Assembly: GCA_021372615.1 (NCBI GenBank)
Contig: JAJFUB010000169.1
Location: 1 to 64,000, forward strand
Direction: 5' to 3'
Length of the DNA: 64,000 bases
Source: a bacterium
GTDB lineage: Bacteria > Armatimonadota > Zipacnadia > Zipacnadales > UBA11051
Positions 8,816 to 16,961 of this stretch are shown here, one piece after another. The notes under the pieces were generated by a model, which was given only the letters and a program-made list of their open reading frames with translations, was not told the origin of the DNA and searched no databases. Positions within the stretch are counted from its first letter, which is position 1, and each line of letters begins with the position of its first letter. The position numbers were made by a program, and so were the translations under genes.

Positions 8816-8924
8816 GCCTCCCTTACTGCATCAGGTCGCGGGGCCCCGCCCGCCTGCGCGCTGTGCGCTACGGCGGGCACCCCACGACTCCCCGTGACTG
8901 CGTCGCCGGCCCCCCGTCCCGGCC

Positions 8925-10205
8925 CTACTCCTCGAAGTTGTCCAGCGTGCCCGAGCCGCCACTGAGCAACTCGCGCAGCATCTTCGCGACATCCTCGGAG
9001 ACCGTGCTGGCGTGACTGGTGACTTCCACGCCCTCCTCCTGCAGGATCTCGACGAGGTCCTTGCTCTCGACTTCCAGTTCCTTGGCCAGCTCGTAGATGC
9101 GGAAGCGCCGCTCCTCCTTGGCCTCGGCGGGGGCGGCAGTCTCGGCGCTCGCCGCGGCGGCCGCCAGTGCCAGGTCCGGCGCCTCGGCCCACTGGCTCTC
9201 GCTGCGGATGTCAATCCGCCAGCCGGTCAGTTGCGCCGCCAGCCGCACGTTCTGCCCGCGCCGGCCGATGGCCAGCGAGAGCTGGTTGTCCGGGGCGATG
9301 ACGGTCGCGGACTGCTCGTCCATGTTCGGCAGCACTTGGCTGACGCGCGCCGGCGACAGCGCGCTCTTGAGGTACTCGCGGATATCGTCATTGAACCGCA
9401 CGATATCAATCTTCTCGCCGCGCAGTTCGTCCACAATCGCTTGCACGCGCGCGCCGCGATGGCCCACGCACGCGCCCACCGCATCCACCTGCGTGTCGGT
9501 CGAGAGCACCGCGACCTTGGAGCGGGCCCCCGGCTCGCGCGCCACCGACTTGATCTGCACGATGCCGTCATAGACCTCCGGCACCTCCAGCTCAAAGAGC
9601 CGGGTGACCAGTTGCGGGTGGGTGCGCGACACAATGATCTGGGGGGTCTTGGTGGTCTTGCGGACTTCCAGCAGATACACCTTCAGCCGGTCATTGAAGC
9701 GGTACGGCTCGCCGGGGATCTGCTCGTGGGCCGGCAGCAGCGCCTCGGCCCGGCCCAGCGCCACGAACACATTGCGCGCGTCCTTGCGCTGCACCTCGGC
9801 GGTGACGACCTCGCCGACGCGGTGGCTGAACTCGTCAAACACGATCTCGCGCTCGGCCTCGCGGATGCGCTGCATGACGACCTGCTTGGCCGTCTGCGCC
9901 GCGATGCGGCCGAACTCGTGGGTATCCACTTCCCGCTCTTCGTACTGCAGCAGCCCCTGCTCGGCCAGCGCTTCGAGGTCCAGCGGCTCAGCCCCTTCGG
10001 GCTGTTCGGGGAGGATGGGCTTGCGCACGATCATCCGCATCGTCCGCGCCCCCATGTCAATCTGCAGCCGCACCTCCTCGGTCGAGCCGTAGTGCTTGCG
10101 GTAGGCCGAAGACATGGCCGCCTCCACGGTCTGCACCAGGGAGGTCAGGGGAATGTCCTTTTCCTTCTGAAGCTGCTCCAGGGCCTCGAGGAACTCTCCG
10201 TTCAT
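8925..10205 (-). CDS. nusA: Transcription factor NusA with C-terminal IF2_N domain
   Basis: 426 residues from the ATG at 10205, which has a GGGAG site 9 bases upstream; a TTG three codons earlier is an alternative. The order is the RNA-polymerase-binding N-domain (to about 125), the S1 domain, and two KH domains (CVGHRGARVQAIVDELRGE and LAIGRRGQNVRLAAQLTGW). After an Ala-rich linker, residues 367-414 (RFRIYELAKELEVESKDLVE and onward) match the IF2_N domain that opens IF-2 in the next gene. NusA controls pausing, termination and antitermination. The extra domain is unusual; the acidic repeats found at this end in enterics are absent. Confidence 0.95.
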   Translation of the reverse strand: MNGEFLEALEQLQKEKDIPLTSLVQTVEAAMSSAYRKHYGSTEEVRLQIDMGARTMRMIVRKPILPEQPEGAEPLDLEALAEQGLLQYEEREVDTHEFGRIAAQTAKQVVMQRIREAEREIVFDEFSHRVGEVVTAEVQRKDARNVFVALGRAEALLPAHEQIPGEPYRFNDRLKVYLLEVRKTTKTPQIIVSRTHPQLVTRLFELEVPEVYDGIVQIKSVAREPGARSKVAVLSTDTQVDAVGACVGHRGARVQAIVDELRGEKIDIVRFNDDIREYLKSALSPARVSQVLPNMDEQSATVIAPDNQLSLAIGRRGQNVRLAAQLTGWRIDIRSESQWAEAPDLALAAAAASAETAAPAEAKEERRFRIYELAKELEVESKDLVEILQEEGVEVTSHASTVSEDVAKMLRELLSGGSGTLDNFEE

Positions 10206-10245
10206 GTATTTCAACTCCCGTTGCTTGGGGAAAATGATGCACTAC

Positions 10246-10326
10246 GACTGATGAATGCTGGATGGGACCTCACCGGTGGCGCTGCCAGCCCGGAGGCTGC
10301 GGCAGCGCCTTCATCATTCATCAGTC
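10246..10326. repeat. Inverted repeat between rimP and nusA
   Basis: Arms GACTGATGAATG (10246-10257) and CATTCATCAGTC (10315-10326) are perfect 12-base complements. They continue as degenerate 7-mer tracts related to those at 4009-4077. The right tract runs into the 3' end of rimP. Confidence 0.8.
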
Positions 10327-10327
10327 A

Positions 10328-10825
10328 TCATTCCGCATTTGTCTTTGCCTCGTCCGGCCACTCATGCACCAGGTGCGCCTGTTCCACATCATCCAGCGGC
10401 AGGCGCTCGACCTGCTCGCCCACCTGCAACACCACCTGCCCGTCCTCCAGGCCCTGCAGGCTCCCCCGTACCGTCGCCCGCTTGCCCTCGGCATCGCGCG
10501 TCGTCACGGCGGCCCTCCGGCCTGCAAAGCGCGCGAAATCCTCATCGCGCGTCAGCGGCCGGTTGATGCCGGGCGACGACACCAGCAGATGATAGCTGCC
10601 CGAGATCGGGTCGAGCACATCCAGCAGCACCGACAGCCGCTCGGTCATGTACTGGCAGTCGTTGGTGGTCACGCCACCGGGCTTGTCCATGTACACCGAC
10701 AGCGTCTGGTTGCCGGGCGGCCCGCCGAACTTGATCTGCACCAGTTCGTAGCCGAAGTCCCGCAGCGTCTGCTCGACTTCCCCCTCGATCCTCTCCACGA
10801 CCGGGTGCTTCGCCGCCTGTTTCAC
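10328..10825 (-). CDS. rimP: Ribosome maturation factor RimP
   Basis: 165 residues starting at GTG, with an AGGGCGG ribosome site about 7 bases before it. Needed for 30S subunit maturation. Family signatures are YELVQIKFGG, LSVYMDKPGGVTTNDCQ, and the very conserved VSSPGINRPL followed by DFARFAG. It is the first gene of the operon, directly behind a leader that carries its own intrinsic terminator. Confidence 0.93.
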   Translation of the reverse strand: MKQAAKHPVVERIEGEVEQTLRDFGYELVQIKFGGPPGNQTLSVYMDKPGGVTTNDCQYMTERLSVLLDVLDPISGSYHLLVSSPGINRPLTRDEDFARFAGRRAAVTTRDAEGKRATVRGSLQGLEDGQVVLQVGEQVERLPLDDVEQAHLVHEWPDEAKTNAE

Positions 10826-10840
10826 GTTTGGCCGCCCTGA

Positions 10841-10873
10841 AAAGCAAAAAGAGAGTGGGCGGAACGCCCACTC
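10841..10873 (-). terminator. Leader terminator (attenuator) ahead of rimP
   Basis: On the minus strand, GAGTGGGCG-TTC-CGCCCACTC forms a perfect 9-bp stem with a 3-nt loop. It is followed directly by TCTTTTTGCTTTT, a proper U-tract. It lies about 25 bases downstream of the predicted start of transcription and 15 bases before the rimP GTG. No upstream minus-strand gene needs terminating here, since the neighbour at 11158 runs the other way, so this is a leader attenuator of the rimP-nusA-infB operon. Confidence 0.82.
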
Positions 10874-10906
10874 CCAGGAAGAGTCCCTGAGATTGACTAC
10901 AGCCCA

Positions 10907-10935
10907 AGTATAACCATGTGCCCCCGGCAGTGCAA
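10907..10935 (-). promoter_or_regulatory. Sigma70-type promoter of the rimP-nusA-infB operon
   Basis: On the minus strand, TTGCAC (10935-10930) is spaced exactly 17 bases from TATACT (10912-10907). Transcription would start near 10900. The rest of the divergent gap up to 11157 holds only the inverted repeat at 11001. Confidence 0.7.
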
Positions 10936-11000
10936 GAGGAAAGTGCGATACCGGCCCCGCAGAGGCCGTGTGAGGTCATCCTGCCAGTCCCTCAACCACC

Positions 11001-11035
11001 AGGGCGGGGTGTCGGCTGCGCCGACACCCCGCCCT
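11001..11035. repeat. Perfect 16-bp hairpin in divergent intergenic region
   Basis: AGGGCGGGGTGTCGGC, a TGC loop, then its exact reverse complement. It lies between the rimP promoter and the start of the divergent PurS-like gene. There is no T-tract, so a repetitive palindrome or protein site is as likely as a terminator. Confidence 0.8.
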
Positions 11036-11157
11036 AACCACGAGACACCGCCCCACTGCCCCTCCCTCTGTGTCGTCATCTGCCTCCCGCGGCCACGAAG
11101 GTATCCTCGCCCCGTCGGCGAATTGCCCCTCACTATTGTTGCCATCGGAGCCTGACC

Positions 11158-11676
11158 ATGAAGAACGTCGAGCTGCTGGTCCGTCTGAAGATCCCGGATG
11201 TCACGGCCTTGACCGCCGCCAACGCCCTGCGCCGCAGCATGGGCTACTCCCAACTGCGCGAGTTGGGCCGGGCCGACTACTACCGCCTGGCGCTGAACGC
11301 CGACACCGACGACGAGGCGGTCGCCCTCGCGCGCGAGCTGGCCGAGAAGACCAACCTGTTCGTCAACCCCAACAAGCACGTCTACGAGGTCGTTACGAGC
11401 CACGCAACCGCCGCCCCGGCCCAGGGGCAGCGCGCGCAGGTCCTCGTGACCGACCCGCACGACGGCTCCGCTGAGGGGATGCTCTCGGCCCTCCAGGGCC
11501 GTCTGGGCTATGCCGACCGCGTCGCGGGCCTGACCCGGGGCGTGCTGTGGACGATGGTGCTGGACGTACCGGACGCCGCCGAGGCGCGCCGCCTGGCCGC
11601 CGAGATGGCCGAGACCAAGTCCCTGGAGAAGGGCCTGCTGGTCAACCCCCATTTCCAGGAATTCGAGGTCTGGTAA
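11158..11676 (+). CDS. Doubled PurS-like protein
   Basis: 172 residues made of two related halves. Residues 3-78 run from VELLVRLKIPDVTAL to LFVNPNKHVYEV, and residues 93-172 from AQVLVTDPHDGSA to LLVNPHFQEFEVW. Each half has the PurS outline: an opening strand, a GY plus hydrophobic strand, an Asp-rich turn, and a closing LxNP-x-x-x-x-(F/Y)EV. PurS is the small bridging subunit of FGAM synthase in purine synthesis, normally about 80 residues and acting as a dimer. A fused pair could act as a built-in dimer. purQ and purL are not adjacent, so the pathway is inferred. Confidence 0.7.
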   Translation: MKNVELLVRLKIPDVTALTAANALRRSMGYSQLRELGRADYYRLALNADTDDEAVALARELAEKTNLFVNPNKHVYEVVTSHATAAPAQGQRAQVLVTDPHDGSAEGMLSALQGRLGYADRVAGLTRGVLWTMVLDVPDAAEARRLAAEMAETKSLEKGLLVNPHFQEFEVW

Positions 11677-11835
11677 CGCCCCACCACCCCCTCGCCTCAA
11701 GTCGCCCTCGCCCCGCCGCCGGACTGTGCCCCAGTCCCACGGCGGGGCGAGCGCTTCCGGTCCCCGGTGTTACCCCCTCGCCGCGGTAGCCCACCTGTCC
11801 CGCAGTGGCACGCCCCTTCGCAGCGGCCTCTCTCC

Positions 11836-11900
11836 CAGTAGCGCGGGCGGCCTCGCCCGCGCGCCGCGGCAGCGGGCAGGCGAGGCCGCCTGCCCTACTG
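11836..11900. repeat. Dispersed CAGTAGCGCGGGC...GCCTGCCCTACTG palindrome, copy 1
   Basis: A compound inverted repeat beginning CAGTAGCGCGGGC and ending GCCTGCCCTACTG. A shorter form of the same element is at 50822-50856. It is the main content of the 337-base gap 11677-12013, where I see no gene. Confidence 0.75.
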
Positions 11901-12013
11901 GAAGCGAGTGGCTGCCGCCGCGACGGTGCAACAGAAGGACTCTCTACCCTAAGTAGCGAACACTACCCATAGCTTCTGGAACTTGCCCGGATTCCGCAGG
12001 GGAGGGTACGGTC

Positions 12014-12373
12014 ATGTTGCAGGCTATGTCGCGCCTGACCACCAAGAACGACGTCCTGCGCGTAGTCATCTCGCTACTTGTCTGCCTCGGGCTCTGGCTG
12101 ATCGTCGAGGGGATGGTGCAGTCCACCCGCGGCCGCGTGCTGTGGCCAGTCATCTTTGGCGGCCTGTTCCTGCTCATCGCTTATCTGACGGTCCACAGTC
12201 TCGCCGTCCGCGCGCGGAAGCTGCTGGGCGGGCGCTGCCCTCACCCGCTCTGCCATGGCACCGTGCACCACAGCGAGGCCGTGCCGAAGGGCTTCCTGCT
12301 CTGCCCGACCTGCAAGAACCGTTGGCCGGAAGTCCAGGGCATCAAGTTCCGCGCCAGCGGCCGCGAGCACTAA
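12014..12373 (+). CDS. Small membrane protein with zinc-ribbon tail
   Basis: 119 residues. A GGGAGGG ribosome site lies 7 bases before the ATG. Two membrane helices (about 15-37 and 44-66) are followed by a cytoplasmic tail with CPHPLCHG and, 17 residues on, CPTCKNRWP, which look like the two knuckles of a zinc ribbon. No family is recognised, so the function is unknown. It stands alone between repeat-rich gaps. Confidence 0.6.
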   Translation: MLQAMSRLTTKNDVLRVVISLLVCLGLWLIVEGMVQSTRGRVLWPVIFGGLFLLIAYLTVHSLAVRARKLLGGRCPHPLCHGTVHHSEAVPKGFLLCPTCKNRWPEVQGIKFRASGREH

Positions 12374-12398
12374 CCTGAACAGGCGTTGCCTTTGCCGT

Positions 12399-12562
12399 CC
12401 CCCTCCCTTCAGGGAGGGGGTAGGGGGTAGGCCGCCGTTGCCGTCCCTCACGTCGTCCTACCCCCGGCCCTTCGGGCCGACCCCTCCCTGAAGGGAGGGG
12501 TTAGGGAGCACTACCGTGGCCGTCGCCGTCCCCCTCCCTTCAGGGAGGGGGTAGGGGGTAGA
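12399..12562. repeat. CTCCCTTCAGGGAGGGGGTAG repeat cluster
   Basis: Two direct copies of a CTCCC-TTCA-GGGAG hairpin with the tail GGGTAGGGGGTAG lie at 12399-12431 and 12530-12562. An inverted copy with a CCCGGCCCTTCGGGCC head lies between them (12457-12512). The same trio recurs at 20584-20766. It fills most of the 338-base gap 12374-12711, which has no gene. Confidence 0.9.
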
Positions 12563-12711
12563 CCGCCGTTGCCTGCGGGCCTGGGAACGATCCCGCTCAC
12601 GTCCCACATTCGTGCGACGTTTCATGGAACAATGCGCAGACCCACCAAGTCATACCCACACGCTGCCCTCGGCAGCCAAGCGCGAGTACACCCAGAGGCG
12701 AGGGAGTGGCT

Positions 12712-13797
12712 ATGCGTTACCTCATGCTGACCGTCGTCGTGTTGGTGCTGCTGGGGCTGGCGGGCTGCGGGGGGGGTGGTGGGGGCAACAACAACGATGA
12801 CGGCACGGGGCGCGTCACCGGCACCCTGGCCGCCGCCAATCCCGCCTCGTACCGCATCGTCGTCGATGGCGACGAACTCACCCTTGCCCCTGAGGCCGAT
12901 GGCTCCTTCGCCATCCCGGACCTCCCGCCCGGCTCCCACACCATCGGGTTCATCTCCGGCTCCGGCATGGCCGGCGCCTACATCACGGTGGACATAGACC
13001 CGGGGGACACGACCGACATCGGTGACGTCACGCCGGTGGCCGGCGGCCAGATCGTCGGCCTTGTGTACCAACTGGGCGACGACGGCGTCACCCTCACTCC
13101 CCTGGCCGGGGTCGAGGTGCTGGCCGATCCCGAGCCCATCTACTACTACGAGGGGGCGGACGCGTCGCTGGCCCAGGCGACGGCCCGTGACGGCGAGGCT
13201 GTGACGCTCAAGGCCATCACCGACAGCAACGGGAGCTATGTCATCCCGGCCGTCCCTGAGGGCGACTACGTGGTCACGGTCAACGTCCCCGGCCTCGTGC
13301 AGGGCGTGGCGTATGTCTGGGTATCCCCCGGCAGCACCGCCGTCGCCGACTTCCAGTTGGTCTCGGTCATCGAGGAGGGTATCGGGACCATCGCGGGGCA
13401 CGTGACCGCGGCCCTGGAGGCCGGCGGCAGTGAGGCCCTGGGCGGCGCCCTGGTCACTGTCTACTCCGACGGCCCCTGGCGGCCCATCGTCCCGACCGAC
13501 CCCATCGCACTTTCAGCGGGGGTCAAGGCCCTCGGTGTCGCCCCTCCGGGCGCGGACGGCATCATCGCGCCCCCCTACTACTTCAGCGACTTCTCCACCC
13601 TCACCGCCAAGGATGGCTCCTACTCGCTCAATGTCCCCAGCGGCCATTTGCAGATCGGCGTCTGGGCTGAAGGCTACAACTACGTCTCCGACACGGCGAC
13701 TCTGCTGCCCGACGCGACCCTGACCCGGGACTACGAACTCACGCCCTGGACCGACTGGCCGATAGACGACCCCACGACGGGCACACGGAGCAAGTAG
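12712..13797 (+). CDS. Lipoprotein with carboxypeptidase-regulatory-like domains
   Basis: 361 residues from the ATG at 12712 (a GTG two codons earlier is possible); AGGCGAGGGA gives the ribosome site. The signal peptide ends in the lipobox LAGC, followed by a Gly/Asn/Asp linker. Three beta-sandwich units follow, each with the DGSF/NGSY...IP-x-(V/L)P-x-G-x-Y/H pattern of carboxypeptidase-regulatory-like (transthyretin-like) domains, near residues 36-95, 110-215 and 220-355. Such domains bind or space other surface components. No enzyme domain is visible, so a surface adhesin or scaffold is the best guess. Confidence 0.75.
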   Translation: MRYLMLTVVVLVLLGLAGCGGGGGGNNNDDGTGRVTGTLAAANPASYRIVVDGDELTLAPEADGSFAIPDLPPGSHTIGFISGSGMAGAYITVDIDPGDTTDIGDVTPVAGGQIVGLVYQLGDDGVTLTPLAGVEVLADPEPIYYYEGADASLAQATARDGEAVTLKAITDSNGSYVIPAVPEGDYVVTVNVPGLVQGVAYVWVSPGSTAVADFQLVSVIEEGIGTIAGHVTAALEAGGSEALGGALVTVYSDGPWRPIVPTDPIALSAGVKALGVAPPGADGIIAPPYYFSDFSTLTAKDGSYSLNVPSGHLQIGVWAEGYNYVSDTATLLPDATLTRDYELTPWTDWPIDDPTTGTRSK

Positions 13798-13838
13798 GCT
13801 CGCGCCTCTGCCGCCCCTCGACATCGTGCTGCATTGCG

Positions 13839-13867
13839 GGAGCCGCCCCCCCACGGAGGGCGGCTCC
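13839..13867 (+). terminator. Hairpin after the lipoprotein gene
   Basis: GGAGCCGCCC pairs with GGGCGGCTCC (10 bp) about 40 bases after the stop. The T-tract is weak (CTGCCGTTCC). Confidence 0.55.
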
Positions 13868-13896
13868 TGCCGTTCCCCCGCACCTGTCATCCATGC

Positions 13897-13902
13897 TATA
13901 AT
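13897..13902 (+). promoter_or_regulatory. Likely -10 box of the beta-helix gene
   Basis: A perfect TATAAT, 36 bases before the ATG of the next gene, in otherwise GC-rich DNA. No convincing -35 hexamer is seen at 16-18 bases. Confidence 0.5.
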
Positions 13903-13937
13903 CGCCCACCACCACCCCCTTACGGAAGGACCAGCCC

Positions 13938-15938
13938 ATGCCTCGTCTGCTGCTCGCCGCACTCGCCTCCCTTCTGGCACTCTCCTGCGCCTGCGCCCAG
14001 GTCAACCAGAAGGCCATTGACGACGTCGCCGCCGGCAAGCTCACCGAAGCCAAAGCTTCCTGGTGGGGCTTTGACGCCACCGACGCCACCGCGTGCCTCC
14101 AGGCCGCCATCAACTCCAAGGTCCCGAAGCTGACCGTGGACAATGTCGGCAAGCCCTGGATCGTCACCCCGATCAGGCTCGTCGGCAACCAGGAGATCAC
14201 CTTCGAGAAGGGTGTCGAGGTCCTCGCCAAGGCCGATGAGTTCAAGGGCGGCAACGACTCCCTCTTCAGCGCCCGCCTCGCCCAGAACATCACCCTCAGC
14301 GGCTACGGCGCCACGCTCCGCATGCGGCGTGCCGACTACGACGACGCCACCCGCTACAAGCACGCCGAATGGCGTCACGTCCTGCAGTTCCATAGCTGCA
14401 GCAGCATCAAGGTCCTCGGGCTCACCCTCGCCGAAAGTGGTGGCGACGGCATCTACCTGGGCACCGGCCAGGCCGGCGTCCCCAACAAGAACGTCGTCAT
14501 CCGGGACGTCATCTGCGACAAGAACTACCGCCAGGGCATCAGCGTCATCTCCGCCGAGGACCTGCTGATCGAGAACACAATCATGCGCGACACCGCCGGC
14601 ACCGCCCCGATGGCTGGCATTGACTTCGAGCCGAACGGTCCCGACGAGCGAATCGCCAACTGCGTGATGCGCAACTGCGTGGCCGAGGGCAACAACAGTT
14701 GGGGCTACGTCGCCTATCTGCCGCCCCTGCGCGCCACCTCCGCCCCCGTCGGCCTGCGCCTGGAGAACTGCAAGGCCCTGAGCAACAAGGCCGGCGCCTT
14801 CGGCTTCGTCACCAACGGCACGGCCGAGGCTGCCGTGCCCGGCAAGGTGGAGCTGATCAACTGCGAGTTCACGGGCAACGGCGGCTCGGCGTTCGGCCTC
14901 GTCGGCAACCCGCCCCCGCCGGTAGGCTGCCGCATCACCGTGCAAGGCTGCCGGTTCCTGGACAACGCTGTGACCAAGCCCGCGGAGGCCCCCATCGTGT
15001 TCGGGACCCGTCAGGGCGCCGATCTCGATGTGGGCGGCGTCACGTTCACCGATGTCGTCGTGCGCGACCCCGTCGCCCGTAACCCCATGGTCTTCGTGGA
15101 CATGGCCTCGGGCCTCAACGTCTCCGATGTCACCGGCAATCTCATCCTCGAGAAGGACGGCCGGCAGCAGAAGGTCGAGCTGACCAGAGAGCTGCTGGGC
15201 CAGTGGATGCCGGTCATCGTCCTCAAGAAGATCCCCCGGATCCACCCGAAGGGCATGGCCTTCGCGCCGCTGCAGGCCCCAGCCGCCGGCCAGAAGCTCG
15301 CGCTGGGGAGCTGGCGCCTGCGCAAGGCCGGCGCGGCCTGCGTCTGGGCCAGGCAGGGCGATGCCGTCACCGTCACGATCAGCTCCGGCCAGATCGGCAG
15401 GTACGCCGCGAACCCGGTCGCCGTCGTCGTCACCTCCCCGTCCGGCCAGGAAGTCACGAAGGTCCAGGCCCCGTTCGGCCAGGAGAGCCCGATCAGCTTC
15501 ACTGCCCCCGAGACTGGTCTGTACCTGCTGCGCAGTGACGCCGGCGGCAACTACGCCGTCTACACCGCCAGCACTCACCCCTTCAACCTGTGCTACGACG
15601 GCGAGGCCATCCACTTCATCTCCTCCACCGGCACGCTGTACTTCTACGTCCCGGCCGGGACGAAGGAGTTCGGCCTGCGGGTCAACGGCGAGGGTCTCGG
15701 CGAGGGCGTCAAGGCGACCCTGACCAACGGCGCCGGGGAGGTCGTGCAGGAGAAGGACAACGTGGCGCGCACCGACATGTTCACCGTCGAGCTGCCGCAG
15801 CCGTCGCCCGGGGGGACGTGGAGCCTCAAGCTCGAGAAGCCCTCAGCGATGGCGATGGAGGACTACTACATCGACCCGCTCGGCATCCCGCCGCTGCTGG
15901 CCCCGAGCAAGGAGTGCCTGCTCAAGCCGGCCCAGTAA
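13938..15938 (+). CDS. Secreted right-handed beta-helix protein
   Basis: 666 residues. The signal peptide covers residues 1-20. Residues 40-400 show repeated short strands with the pectate-lyase-like parallel beta-helix rhythm (ITLSGYGATLRMR, SSIKVLGLTLAESGGDGIYL, VVIRDVICDKNYRQGISV, RIANCVMRNCVAEGN). The GGDGIYLG phrase and opening AINS resemble polysaccharide-acting or epimerase-like helices. Residues 430-650 form a beta-sandwich tail. It probably binds or cleaves a polysaccharide outside the cell; no catalytic residues can be assigned with confidence. Confidence 0.8.
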   Translation: MPRLLLAALASLLALSCACAQVNQKAIDDVAAGKLTEAKASWWGFDATDATACLQAAINSKVPKLTVDNVGKPWIVTPIRLVGNQEITFEKGVEVLAKADEFKGGNDSLFSARLAQNITLSGYGATLRMRRADYDDATRYKHAEWRHVLQFHSCSSIKVLGLTLAESGGDGIYLGTGQAGVPNKNVVIRDVICDKNYRQGISVISAEDLLIENTIMRDTAGTAPMAGIDFEPNGPDERIANCVMRNCVAEGNNSWGYVAYLPPLRATSAPVGLRLENCKALSNKAGAFGFVTNGTAEAAVPGKVELINCEFTGNGGSAFGLVGNPPPPVGCRITVQGCRFLDNAVTKPAEAPIVFGTRQGADLDVGGVTFTDVVVRDPVARNPMVFVDMASGLNVSDVTGNLILEKDGRQQKVELTRELLGQWMPVIVLKKIPRIHPKGMAFAPLQAPAAGQKLALGSWRLRKAGAACVWARQGDAVTVTISSGQIGRYAANPVAVVVTSPSGQEVTKVQAPFGQESPISFTAPETGLYLLRSDAGGNYAVYTASTHPFNLCYDGEAIHFISSTGTLYFYVPAGTKEFGLRVNGEGLGEGVKATLTNGAGEVVQEKDNVARTDMFTVELPQPSPGGTWSLKLEKPSAMAMEDYYIDPLGIPPLLAPSKECLLKPAQ

Positions 15939-16025
15939 TGCGCACGCAGGCGCAACGCACGAAAGCAGGAAGTCCCTGGTCTGCGCCGAACTAGTAAGTA
16001 TCCCTGCCCACGCGAGGTACTACTG

Positions 16026-16673
16026 ATGATGCGCAGACCAGGTTTCACCCTTATCGAGCTACTCGTCGTCATCGCGATCATCGCCATTCTGGCGGCGATC
16101 CTGTTCCCCGTCTTCGCCAAGGCGCGTGAGAAGGCGCGCCAGTCCAGTTGCTCGTCGAACCTCAAGCAGCTCGCCCTGAGCGTCCTGCAGTACGTGCAGG
16201 ACTACGACGAGACCTTCCCTGTCTGGTTCCGGACGCAGTACCCCAACTCCCCGGACCACCCAACCGTGGTCGTCTACCCGTACATCAAGAACGCCCAGGT
16301 CTACGTCTGCCCCTCCATGACCCCGACCTTCGGGCCCTACCGCGGCTTCCCGATCATGGGTCCCACCACCTACGGCTATGGCTTCAGTTGGTACATCTTC
16401 GGCAATGACACCACCCGCACCGCCTACACGCTGGGCCAGATCACCAAGCCCGCCGAGGTCGTCATGATCGGCGACGCCCAGCACTGCTGGGGTGGCGGCG
16501 ACGCCATCCCGTACGCCAACACCTGCTGTGACACCACGCGACCCACTTCAGGCAACCCCTCGCGGCACAATGGCGGCGAGAACCTGAGCTTCGTGGACGG
16601 GCATGTCAAGTGGATGAACTCCGAGGCCATCAAGGGCGACTGGACCAACCTCCGCAACCCGTTCCGGTTGTAG
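16026..16673 (+). CDS. Pilin-like protein (prepilin N-terminus, DGH-KW tail), isolated copy
   Basis: 215 residues. A short basic leader (MMRR) precedes [18 protein letters not shown], the cleavage and helix motif of type IV pilins and type II pseudopilins; Glu+5 is present. The [13 protein letters not shown] stretch follows. The globular part ends in [19 protein letters not shown], the H-x-G...DGH motif of DUF1559-type proteins. A prepilin peptidase elsewhere in the genome would cut after Gly. Eight paralogues are in this window. A GAGGT site lies upstream, and a strong terminator at 16717 makes it a single-gene unit. Confidence 0.88.
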   Translation: MMRRPGFTLIELLVVIAIIAILAAILFPVFAKAREKARQSSCSSNLKQLALSVLQYVQDYDETFPVWFRTQYPNSPDHPTVVVYPYIKNAQVYVCPSMTPTFGPYRGFPIMGPTTYGYGFSWYIFGNDTTRTAYTLGQITKPAEVVMIGDAQHCWGGGDAIPYANTCCDTTRPTSGNPSRHNGGENLSFVDGHVKWMNSEAIKGDWTNLRNPFRL

Positions 16674-16716
16674 CTCCCTGGGAGCGCCGGCCGCCTGCCG
16701 GCCCCTGCACAGACAA

Positions 16717-16749
16717 CAGGGCGGAGCGCACCTGGTGCGCTCCGCCCTG
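16717..16749 (+). terminator. Hairpin terminator after pilin gene
   Basis: Perfect 15-bp stem (CAGGGCGGAGCGCAC and its complement) with a CTG loop, about 45 bases after the stop. Confidence 0.65.
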
Positions 16750-16763
16750 CCATCGCCGTCGCC

Positions 16764-16936
16764 GTTTCCCCTCTCCGGAGCGTAGCGAGGGAGAGGGGTA
16801 GGGGTGAGGAGCCGTGAGCCGTCGCCGTTCCCCTCTCCGGAGCGCAGCGAAAGAGAGGGGGAGAGGTGAGGACGCCGTGAGCCGTCGCCGTTTCCCCTCT
16901 CCGGAGCGTAGCGAGGGAGAGGGGCAGGGGTGAGGA
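16764..16936. repeat. Three tandem copies of a CCCCTCTCCGGAGCG...GAGAGGGG element
   Basis: Units start near 16764, 16827 and 16889, with a period of about 62 bases. Each is CCGTTTCCCCTCTCCGGAGC, then GTAGCGAGGGAGAGGGG, then GTGAGGA, and pairs with itself through CCCTCTC/GAGAGGG. The middle copy has several changes. They fill the space between the convergent pilin and isomerase genes. Confidence 0.9.
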
Positions 16937-16961
16937 CGCCGTCCGTCTTGGCCGTCCCTCC

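Noticed and set aside
6654-8897. A 747-codon open frame on the plus strand opposite infB
   Set aside because: Composition is His/Asp/Gly/Leu rich as expected for the complement of GC-rich coding DNA, and infB is unambiguous.
16764-16936. Possible CRISPR array (three repeats about 62 bases apart)
   Set aside because: Repeats are longer than the gaps between them, the gaps are themselves similar, and no cas genes are present.
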